DNA from: Acidobacteriaceae bacterium
GTDB lineage: Bacteria > Acidobacteriota > Terriglobia > Terriglobales > Acidobacteriaceae
Direction: 5' to 3'
DNA length: 11,022 nucleotides
Assembly (NCBI GenBank): GCA_030049955.1
Contig: JASIJX010000648.1
Span: 1 to 11,022 of the forward strand
Shown piece by piece: positions 1 through 6,441 of this stretch (within the stretch, counting starts at the first letter, position 1; every line of letters starts with the position of its first letter). The translations under genes were made by a program, and so were the position numbers. The notes under the pieces are model-generated. The model searched no databases and had not been told where the DNA came from. It saw only the letters and a program-made list of their open reading frames with translations.

Positions 1-864
1 CAGCTTGAGCGCAAAATGGAGCGGGTCGAAGAGTGGAAGATATTCCGCAGCCGCAAACTCCCAGTCGAAGGCGAGCAGGTTGTTCTGGTGGATCAGCGTA
101 TTCCACGGACTGAAGTCGCCGTGCGATACGGTGAACAGCGACGGCGAATCGCCGTATGCCGCCTCGACGCGCTCGACAGCGCTCGACAGGCGCTCCACCC
201 ATCGTTGAGGAAGTTTGCTCTGCAAGCTGCTGAGCCGCGCGCGCAGATTGTGCGAAAGGGCGGACTCAGGGTAGCGAAGGTTGTGGCTGGACCAGCGGTG
301 CAGCGAGCGCAGGAAGTTGAAGTGCGCAGCGCCGAGATGGAATTCGCGGCGCCCGTGCAGCGGAGTCTGGGCGAGAAAGCTCAGGCCTGCGTCTGTACGG
401 TGCGCGACAAGCTCGGGCACGTGCGGACGTAGTGTGGGCTCGCTGTTGAAGGTGCGCAGCCACTGCGCTTCGCATTCCAGCAACTTGTCGACTAGAGGGC
501 CCGCGCCGGCTTTCACGAGGCAGATCGGGTCTGCAGATTCCTCGCGCAAGAAGACGACCGTATCTTTCGACCACACGCCCTCAGCTCCGCCCACGCAGCA
601 GGAAAACCCACTTTGCATATCGATTGCTGTTCGGATTGCGGCAAGATGCGTATTTTCGGCGCAGTGCATCGCTCCGAGCAGGCGCGGCATACGCGTCATC
701 GGCTTAAGGACGAGACGGATCCGGCCAGGATGAAAAAATTGCCAGGCAGCACGCTGCGCCCAGCGGCTGCGCGGGACGACATAGCGCAGGCGGCCGCGCC
801 AGCAAAGCGCCAGATGCGTTGAGGCGGCGGATTCGGCTTGGTAGAGACGGCCTGCGTTACGCAT
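1..864 (-). CDS. APH/choline-kinase-like phosphotransferase, C-terminus cut by window edge
   Basis: This frame stays open for 288 codons from ATG 864 to base 1, with no stop inside the window. It probably encodes a cytoplasmic kinase that moves the gamma-phosphate of ATP to a small molecule or sugar. The catalytic (Brenner) loop is visible as SHGDFSPWN (residues 247-255, with D250 the expected catalytic base and N255 a metal ligand), followed by FDWE (266-269) in place of the usual metal-binding D-x-D/E. K118 in LVKAGAG is a plausible ATP-binding lysine, with E130 or E132 as its helix-C partner. The first 80 or so residues are an arginine-rich extension that I cannot assign. The start overlaps the upstream stop codon as ATGCGTAA (8 bases), which indicates translational coupling. 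The substrate is unknown. Aminoglycoside resistance is unlikely in this context; a role in glycan or precursor phosphorylation is inferred from the neighbours. Confidence 0.8.
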   Translation of the reverse strand, partial: MRNAGRLYQAESAASTHLALCWRGRLRYVVPRSRWAQRAAWQFFHPGRIRLVLKPMTRMPRLLGAMHCAENTHLAAIRTAIDMQSGFSCCVGGAEGVWSKDTVVFLREESADPICLVKAGAGPLVDKLLECEAQWLRTFNSEPTLRPHVPELVAHRTDAGLSFLAQTPLHGRREFHLGAAHFNFLRSLHRWSSHNLRYPESALSHNLRARLSSLQSKLPQRWVERLSSAVERVEAAYGDSPSLFTVSHGDFSPWNTLIHQNNLLAFDWEFAAAEYLPLFDPLHFALKL

Positions 865-1474
865 GGTTTGCAAATTCGGCGGGAGCTTCACGCAGAACCC
901 GGCTACGCACGGCGCGCTCGGCTTGAGAGATGACTTCGTCCAGCGGACGCGAAGCGTCGACGATAACGTGCTGGGAGCGGGTACGAACGAAACTGCGGTA
1001 GGCGTGGCATTGCCGCGCGGTCTCTTCGACTGCGACCTCCTGCTTGCGCGAGCGCAACACTTCAGGCGGGGCATCGAGCAGAATCCAGAGAGCGGGACGC
1101 GGCATGAGCGCGCCGATGAGCCGGGCTGTCCACAACGGCGCACCAAAGCGATAACGCACAGGATCGACGAGCAGGTCGTGATAGCAGCGATCGCATATGA
1201 GCAGCGCCTGTTTTGATTCGCGAAAGAGCCGCGCATACCATTCTTCACCCAGCCACACGACGATTTTGACCAGCGACAAGAGGGCTGAGCGCGCGGGCTT
1301 GCCGTGCGGATCGACGACGATGGAGCCTGGATTTTCGCGCAGCTCCGGCATGACGATGCGCGGCTTGAGGTGGCGCACAGTGACGCAGTGGCCGGATTGC
1401 GCGAGCCGCGCGATGAGCCCGCGGATGACGGAGCTTTTGCCGGCTCCGTCCGGCCCCATGAAAACGATTCTCAA
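857..1474 (-). CDS. Thymidylate-kinase-like P-loop kinase (TTG start)
   Basis: This is a 205-residue P-loop kinase of the thymidylate kinase (TMK) superfamily, expected to be cytoplasmic. Visible motifs are Walker A GPDGAGKSS (residues 7-15, K13), the TMK-type DR motif CDRCYHD (94-100), a lid-like basic stretch RSRKQEV near 141-147, and a C-terminal beta-strand and helix beginning VIVDASRP (170-177). I place the start at TTG 1474 because AAGGA lies 9 bases upstream, the protein then begins directly with the first beta-strand as in TMKs (about 205-215 residues), and the gene sits 49 bases after the upstream stop. A longer frame to ATG 1609 exists but would overlap the upstream gene by 86 bases and add 45 residues of low-complexity basic sequence. 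The GPDGAGKS form of the loop is typical of TMK-like proteins in polysaccharide clusters, so dTMP may not be the real substrate. The next gene overlaps its stop by 8 bases. Confidence 0.85.
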   Translation of the reverse strand: MRIVFMGPDGAGKSSVIRGLIARLAQSGHCVTVRHLKPRIVMPELRENPGSIVVDPHGKPARSALLSLVKIVVWLGEEWYARLFRESKQALLICDRCYHDLLVDPVRYRFGAPLWTARLIGALMPRPALWILLDAPPEVLRSRKQEVAVEETARQCHAYRSFVRTRSQHVIVDASRPLDEVISQAERAVRSRVLREAPAEFANHA

Positions 1475-1483
1475 CGTTGATTT

Positions 1484-1488
1484 TCCTT
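1484..1488 (-). promoter_or_regulatory. Shine-Dalgarno site that fixes the TTG start of the TMK-like gene
   Basis: On the minus strand the sequence reads AAGGA, then 9 bases, then TTG at 1474. This is the best ribosome binding site near the true N-terminus of the kinase and supports the short start over the upstream ATG at 1609. Confidence 0.55.
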
Positions 1489-1523
1489 GTGGGTCTGCAA
1501 TCGTGGCGCACCGGCGCGGAATT

Positions 1524-2807
1524 TCAGGCGAAACGGCGAATCCGCTTCGCGGCCTTTTCGGCGAGCAAAGCAAGAATGGCCGCGTAGGCTTCTTCTGCCA
1601 GCTGGGCAATGGACCGGCTTGAATCGAGCATCACGCGGCGCGGCTTTTCTCGCGCAGGTTTCGCGCCGGCCGGGTTGGGCGCGGAATCGGCGAAGGAGAG
1701 AACTATCAGCAGATCAGGCGAGGGCGACAGCCGGTTTGCGAGCCTTGCGAGCCATCCGAGATGCGAACTGCGCCATGTTTTTTGCGGCACCAGCCAATCA
1801 AAGCAACGATTGGCATGGAGGCGCAACGTGAGGTGCTTCTTCGGCGCGAATTTTTGAATCCAGCCGGAAACAATGCACCGTAACATGGGGTAGATTCGAA
1901 TGCGGGAAGAAGACCCGGAGGCATCGATATTCTTCTGGCCGGCAGGGCAGATTTGCGTTTCAAGCAAGACTGTCGCCGGCTGCAGCATTGGCGTGAGTGC
2001 AGTTATCACACCGGTCCTGAGTGCCTCGTCCGCGCTTGCGATGGCAATGTCAGTCGCAGTCGAAGGCGAGAACCGCACACAGAGTTCCCGGCTATAGTGC
2101 CGGATGATAGCCAGGGAAGTTTGTGCGGGCTGCCGGCAAAAGGCGCGCAGCAAAAGCGCTCTCCGCAATGGCCGGATGCAATTCCGGATGCGGCTGCGGT
2201 CGGCTGAAATAACTGCATCGATCACCTGCCGGCTGACGGCATCTCCGAAGCGGGGAGCGAGCGCCAAATGAACCTGTTGCCCAGCTGAGATAAAAACCGA
2301 CTGCACGTCCGGGAGATATTTTTCCTTGACGAACCCGCTCAAGAGCAGGCTCACGAACAGCGAAATGATGGCTTCGTGTTCCGGCGCGGGGATGAGGAAT
2401 TCAATTTTCCCGGCGGCGCGAGGGCGCGCATTTCTGAGGACCTCGTCGACCGCAAGGAACGGCAGGCCCTTCCAGGACAACGAGAGATCGAAATCGATCT
2501 CGATGGATTCGGAATCCGGGTGAGCGGCGACGCCGTGGAAAAACAGATTGGCCACGTAGGGCCGCTCAAGGAACGCAATCGCCTGAATGCCGTGGATGGA
2601 ACGCAGTGCGCGAACTGCACGGGGCAGGTCTCGGGGTTCGAGAAGCAGATCGATGTCGTTTCCCGCGTTCGCTGTGGGAAACCCGGAGTAGTTGCGCAGG
2701 ACGCAGAACGGCAAGCCCTCGGCAGCCAATGCGCTCTTCAGCTCGCAAAGGAATTCCTCAAGCGAAAGCGACGCATGCTTCGATAGCTGCAACGAACCTT
2801 GCGGCAT
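1524..2807 (-). CDS. Nucleotidyltransferase-fold protein fused to a degenerate TMK-like domain
   Basis: This is a 427-residue two-part protein. Residues about 20-170 look like the uncharacterised nucleotidyltransferase family often found in exopolysaccharide clusters: GNDIDLLLE (49-57) carries the metal-binding D51 and D53, and IEIDFDLS (102-109) supplies the third acidic residue (D105 or D107). Residues about 250-427 line up with the TMK-like protein encoded just downstream but lack its catalytic residues: SADEALRT (258-265) replaces GPDGAGKS, NRCFDW (333-338) replaces DRCYHD, and the lid is about 15 residues shorter. The first half is therefore probably a working or regulatory nucleotidyltransferase and the second half a pseudokinase, perhaps a partner for the next protein; this is inference. 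ATG 2807 lies inside the preceding glycosyltransferase gene (50-base overlap) with GGAGG only 3 bases upstream, which is tight, so a slightly later start such as TTG 2792 is possible. Confidence 0.75.
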   Translation of the reverse strand: MPQGSLQLSKHASLSLEEFLCELKSALAAEGLPFCVLRNYSGFPTANAGNDIDLLLEPRDLPRAVRALRSIHGIQAIAFLERPYVANLFFHGVAAHPDSESIEIDFDLSLSWKGLPFLAVDEVLRNARPRAAGKIEFLIPAPEHEAIISLFVSLLLSGFVKEKYLPDVQSVFISAGQQVHLALAPRFGDAVSRQVIDAVISADRSRIRNCIRPLRRALLLRAFCRQPAQTSLAIIRHYSRELCVRFSPSTATDIAIASADEALRTGVITALTPMLQPATVLLETQICPAGQKNIDASGSSSRIRIYPMLRCIVSGWIQKFAPKKHLTLRLHANRCFDWLVPQKTWRSSHLGWLARLANRLSPSPDLLIVLSFADSAPNPAGAKPAREKPRRVMLDSSRSIAQLAEEAYAAILALLAEKAAKRIRRFA

Positions 2808-3885
2808 TTTCCTCCCAACTGAATTCCCGTTCGATCATGCGGCGGCCGTTGTCGCCAAGCTCCTGCAGTTTGCCTGCGCGATAGAGATCCTCGACGCGCT
2901 CGAGTGCCCGCGCAACTCCATCGCTCGAAGCCTCATCGAGCAGCAGGCCGGCATTGGCCCGTTGGACATATTCCGCAATATTGATGCGGGGGCTTACGAG
3001 CAACGGACGGGCCAGTGCCGCCGCTTCAAGGCAAGCCGTTGGCAGCGCATCCCATCGCGAGCTATGGATGAATGCGTCCACGCTCGCGATTAGCTGGTTC
3101 TTCTCCTGGCCGAATTTTGCGCCGAGAAAGCTTATCGATCCGGAGGCGCCGGCTTCGCCAGCCATCGCCTCGAGAGCGGCGCGATCCTCCCCGTCGCCGA
3201 TCAGCCAGAGATGGCCCTTGCCACCTCGCGCCTTGTATTCCGAGAAGCCGCGAATGAGGAAATCGAGCCCCTTTACCCGCATGGTGAGCCGGCCGCAATA
3301 ACCGGTCAACGGCCGTTCAATGCGAGGGTCCGAGACTGGTTGCGGGATCGGGATTGCTTCCTGGCCACTTGGAATCATGACGGCTCGCACTCCGGGGACG
3401 AGCTTGTGCAGATCTTCGACTTCAGTGGGTCCCATCGTGTGCACCCACGCTGCGCCGCCGAGAAAACTTTTTTCCCAAAGCGCGAAGTAGAGTTTCTTCT
3501 TCAACGGATTTTTTTTAAGCACTCCGCCGTGATAACCGCCATGCGCTGAAATGCCGTAGGCGATGCGGCGATCTCTCAGTTGCCGGGCGATCATGGCATA
3601 TTCGGGAGTGAATCCGGAATGAAATTGCACCCATGTCCCCGGCTCGATCTTATCGACGGCGGATTGCAGTTCGCGGCCAAGCAGAAAACGGACTCGCGTA
3701 CGCTTGAAGACTCGCATCGAGTACTCGCGGTGGCGAGGCGTGAGATTCACAGAATCAGCCAGCCCCCAAATCTCGGCGCGGTGTCCTTGGCGGTGCTGTG
3801 CCGTTGCCATGCCGTGAATGATCCTGCTGATGCCATTCAGGCTTTCGGGATTGGCTTTGCCGATAATGATGTGAATAATTCGCAT
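2758..3885 (-). CDS. GT4-family glycosyltransferase (GT-B fold)
   Basis: A 375-residue retaining glycosyltransferase that would transfer a sugar from an activated nucleotide donor onto a lipid-linked glycan at the cytoplasmic face of the inner membrane. The N-terminus begins with a beta-strand (MRIIHIIIGKAN) and a glycine-containing loop, as expected for the acceptor domain. The donor domain shows GYCGRLTMRVKGLDFLIRGF (195-214, with R199 and K205 in the usual phosphate-binding positions), WLIGDGED (227-234), and the family signature region WDALPTACLEAAALARPLL (278-296). In the EX7E motif the second glutamate is E287, but the first position is aspartate (D279). The length is normal for GT4. 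No strong ribosome binding site precedes ATG 3885, but the start fits the fold. The gene follows the flippase after 91 bases and overlaps the nucleotidyltransferase gene by 50. Sugar specificity cannot be read from sequence. Confidence 0.9.
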   Translation of the reverse strand: MRIIHIIIGKANPESLNGISRIIHGMATAQHRQGHRAEIWGLADSVNLTPRHREYSMRVFKRTRVRFLLGRELQSAVDKIEPGTWVQFHSGFTPEYAMIARQLRDRRIAYGISAHGGYHGGVLKKNPLKKKLYFALWEKSFLGGAAWVHTMGPTEVEDLHKLVPGVRAVMIPSGQEAIPIPQPVSDPRIERPLTGYCGRLTMRVKGLDFLIRGFSEYKARGGKGHLWLIGDGEDRAALEAMAGEAGASGSISFLGAKFGQEKNQLIASVDAFIHSSRWDALPTACLEAAALARPLLVSPRINIAEYVQRANAGLLLDEASSDGVARALERVEDLYRAGKLQELGDNGRRMIEREFSWEENAARFVAAIEACVAFA

Positions 3886-3976
3886 GCCTGGCAGAATCTG
3901 CGGCTCGTTGAATGAAATACCGGCTTAAATCAGGAATTCGTAAGCTCGCGGCCGAGGTTACTCCCGGCGCAGCAAA

Positions 3977-5317
3977 TCACAGTGTGGTCACAGGAGAGTG
4001 CAACGAAAGATGCTCCTGACGCGCGATTTTGCGGGAGCGTATCACGAGACCACTCGCGACGATCGCCTGGAAGATAAGCTGCGTGCCAATGAGGCCGCTC
4101 ATCGATCCCTTGAGTCCCATCCATTTGGCCGCGGGGCCGGCAAATACAACGGCGAACGCGGACATGGCCATGTAGGACCAGAAGATCGGCGCAGTAAACT
4201 CAAGCGCCTGCAGGCCTGCCCGCAACGGGCCTCCCACAAAAATCATCACGTAGAGCAGCGCGAACAGCCGCAGAATGTAGCCGTACTGGGCCATCTGCGC
4301 GCCGTAAAGAAGGCGCAGCCAGAACGCCGGCGCGGCTCCCAGGATGAGCGCGAACACGAGAGTGAGGCCACCCCACTTGGCAAGGATGGAGCGCGTATAA
4401 GCCAGCATGGAGGCAATGCCGCCTTTGCGCAGACGCAGGGCGGTTTCAGCGGGCACAACATTGTCGAGCCCCTGGAACCAGATGTGCGTGACTCCCATGA
4501 GGTTTTGCGAAGCCTTAAGGACACCGGCGGCGGCGGCGCCATAATAAACGGGTGCGGCCACGATAAATAGATTGCCGGAGGTCCATTGGAGCAGCGCAGA
4601 CCCGGTCAGCCAGCGCGAGATCTTCCAATGGCGCTGGGAGACGGACTTGATCGCCTGCCACTCGAACTTGAGCGGCTCGATCCAGAGCCATCCGGCGGCG
4701 AGGCCGACCAGCGAGGTGCCGGCCATCGCCCAAAGGGCGGTAGTGCTGTTCAGGTGTCCCCAGCGGTGAAGCAGAAAAATGATCGGCAACTGGGGAGCGT
4801 AGCTGATCAGGTCATCGACAAACGCGCAACGATTCCGCGCGATGGAGAAAAAGTAACGGCGGATAAAGTCCTGACCCTGGTAGGCCAGCGCGGAGACGGC
4901 GAGGGGCAGCGCGAGATGGTGGAGATCGACGTGAGAAAAGAAACGGCTTGACATAAGAAGTACGGCGAAAACGAGGATGAAGCAGACGAGCGCCAGGACA
5001 AATTCCTGGAAAAAGACGGCGCCAAAGTAGCGCGAGCGGTCGTGCTCTTCCTGTTTGGGCCCGATGCTCATCATGGGAGCGATGATGAGCGCGTACTGAA
5101 TGCTGTTGGCGAACAGCACCGACATCCAGGCGAGAGCGAAGATGCCAAACTCGCGCAGGCCCATGAAGCGGGCCAGCATCACGTTGGTGAGAAAATTGGT
5201 TGCGCTGACGACCGCCTGGTCAGTGAGAGCCCATGTCTCGCGGCCCGCGAGGGCGCGAAGCAGGGCGCGCAGCAGAAAAGGGCCCGACGGCTTGCGTTCA
5301 GGCTCGCTTGTCTTCAT
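3977..5317 (-). CDS. Wzx-like polysaccharide flippase (MOP superfamily)
   Basis: A 446-residue integral inner-membrane protein with about a dozen hydrophobic segments spread through its length, for example around residues 57-82, 100-123, 173-185, 193-213, 311-330, 345-362, 373-395 and 405-428. After a short basic, cytoplasmic N-terminal tail it has a first amphipathic segment with TNFLTNVMLARFMGLREFG (40-58), a pattern typical of the first helix pair of O-antigen/teichoic-acid exporters (xxxxxLARxLGxxxFG). Such proteins translocate undecaprenyl-pyrophosphate-linked glycans to the periplasm. The C-terminus is a short basic and polar tail. ATG 5317 is preceded by AAGGGG at a rather long spacing of 13 bases. 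Its place between the export genes and a glycosyltransferase supports the flippase role. A transporter for another lipid-linked cargo cannot be excluded. Confidence 0.87.
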   Translation of the reverse strand: MKTSEPERKPSGPFLLRALLRALAGRETWALTDQAVVSATNFLTNVMLARFMGLREFGIFALAWMSVLFANSIQYALIIAPMMSIGPKQEEHDRSRYFGAVFFQEFVLALVCFILVFAVLLMSSRFFSHVDLHHLALPLAVSALAYQGQDFIRRYFFSIARNRCAFVDDLISYAPQLPIIFLLHRWGHLNSTTALWAMAGTSLVGLAAGWLWIEPLKFEWQAIKSVSQRHWKISRWLTGSALLQWTSGNLFIVAAPVYYGAAAAGVLKASQNLMGVTHIWFQGLDNVVPAETALRLRKGGIASMLAYTRSILAKWGGLTLVFALILGAAPAFWLRLLYGAQMAQYGYILRLFALLYVMIFVGGPLRAGLQALEFTAPIFWSYMAMSAFAVVFAGPAAKWMGLKGSMSGLIGTQLIFQAIVASGLVIRSRKIARQEHLSLHSPVTTL

Positions 5318-5348
5318 GTTGCGCTTGGTGCCCCTTTTCGCTCGCTGC

Positions 5349-5376
5349 CCGCGGAAGCCGTTGAAGGGCTTCGCGG
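5349..5376 (-). other. Intergenic stem-loop between export gene and flippase gene
   Basis: On the plus strand CCGCGGAAGCC (5349-5359) pairs with GGCTTCGCGG (5367-5376), giving 10 base pairs with a single bulged G and a 7-base loop. It sits in the 92-base gap (5318-5409). No T-run follows on either strand, so it does not look like a classical intrinsic terminator. It could be a transcript-stabilising or processing hairpin that adjusts flippase expression relative to the export genes; this role is inference. The rest of the gap shows nothing recognisable. Confidence 0.5.
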
Positions 5377-5409
5377 CGCATGTATAGCCGACCTGCAGCC
5401 CGGATTGAT

Positions 5410-6441
5410 TTAGCGGGTTGCGATGTAGATGCTCGCCGATGCGGCAGAGGAGAGGATCCCCTGGGTATCGGCCAAAGTTGCCCTGAACTTGCTCATGGGC
5501 ACATAAACGATGTCCTCAGGCTCGAGCGCCATTGGGACCTGCTTGCCATCCGCGATTCCGTTGTAGGAGAGAGCAAAATTGAGCACTGTGCCGTCGGGCA
5601 TGCGGCGAATGACGCGCAGGCCGTTGGTATTGGCCGTGAGCTGCGTTCCGCCGCTGAGCGCAAGCGCCTCGGCAACGTTCAACTTGCCGTCCTCCTGCAT
5701 GACGTACCCGCCGGGGTGGTTGACGGCGCCAAGCACATACACGACGCCCACACGGTTCACGGTGATGAAGTCGCCGGGGCGGATGATCGCGGCAGCGGTC
5801 CCGCGAGTGCTCTCGTTACGCGAGAAGGGCAGATCTTCTTCGGTTGCATTGTCGCCCTGTCCGTGGCGAATCCTGATGGTGCCGCCAGCCAGCGGAGTTA
5901 CGCCTCCAGCTTCGGCGAGCACCTCGCCCAGTGTAGTGGGAGCGATCAACTGCACGCGGCCGGGACTGGCCACTTCACCGAGCACCGTCACGTACTGGCC
6001 GGCGTACTGTTCCACATCCACTGTGACCTGCGGGTTTGCCAGGTATTGGCCGTTTTTCAGTGCAGCCTCAATTTGTGCGGCCGCGTCCGACAGGCTCATT
6101 CCCTGCACGCTCACCTTGCCGCAGAGCGGGAGCGTGATATTGCCGGCCTGGTCGACGCGGTAGCTGTCGGTCATCTCCGGCGTGTCGTAAACCTTGACGC
6201 TGAGCAGATCGCCGGGCGCGACGCGAAGGTCAGCGAAGTCCTTGGGGAGCACAACGGGGCCCGAACCTTGGCCGGCCTGCGCCCCCCGAGCTGCTGCCTG
6301 GGCCGGCAACGGCTGTTGCGATGAGGCGCCGCCTATCTGCGAGGTTTGCGCCTGCACCGGAGCAGCCAGGAATGCAGTGCCGGAGGCGAGAGCAACCATA
6401 AGCGCGGCAACGGCGCAGGACGATTTAGACTTTTTCGCCAT
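5410..6441 (-). CDS. Wza-like polysaccharide export protein with SLBB domains
   Basis: A 343-residue secreted protein of the polysaccharide export family, expected to form the periplasmic/outer-membrane part of the export channel. Residues 1-32 are a signal peptide: basic start MAKKSK, hydrophobic core, and AAPVQAQ as a type I cleavage region. No lipobox cysteine is present; the only early cysteine, C9, lies before the hydrophobic core. A low-complexity Gln/Ala linker (33-65) precedes the Poly_export domain (about 70-145, LRVAPGDLLSVKVYD) and two SLBB domains with matching V-x-V-L-G-x-V-x-x-P-G cores near 151-161 and 234-244. The frame extends upstream to 6684, but ATG 6441 is chosen because the signal peptide begins there; the extra 81 codons only shadow the preceding gene. 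The start overlaps the Wzc-like gene's stop by 17 bases, suggesting coupled translation of partner proteins. The C-terminus is too short to recognise a Wza-type outer-membrane helix with confidence. Confidence 0.9.
   Translation of the reverse strand: MAKKSKSSCAVAALMVALASGTAFLAAPVQAQTSQIGGASSQQPLPAQAAARGAQAGQGSGPVVLPKDFADLRVAPGDLLSVKVYDTPEMTDSYRVDQAGNITLPLCGKVSVQGMSLSDAAAQIEAALKNGQYLANPQVTVDVEQYAGQYVTVLGEVASPGRVQLIAPTTLGEVLAEAGGVTPLAGGTIRIRHGQGDNATEEDLPFSRNESTRGTAAAIIRPGDFITVNRVGVVYVLGAVNHPGGYVMQEDGKLNVAEALALSGGTQLTANTNGLRVIRRMPDGTVLNFALSYNGIADGKQVPMALEPEDIVYVPMSKFRATLADTQGILSSAASASIYIATR

Noticed and set aside
171..190. Tandem repeat of GCTCGACAG
   Set aside because: Two 10-base near-copies inside the coding sequence of the phosphotransferase, explained by repeated Ser/Val/Glu codons; too short to be a repeat element.
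266..574. Minus-strand frame of 102 codons near the left edge
   Set aside because: It is an alternative frame within the APH-type phosphotransferase, which carries a complete HGD-x4-N catalytic loop.
5380..6324. Plus-strand open frame of 314 codons
   Set aside because: It is opposite the Wza-like gene, whose signal peptide, Poly_export and SLBB motifs are unambiguous; the antisense product has no recognisable features.
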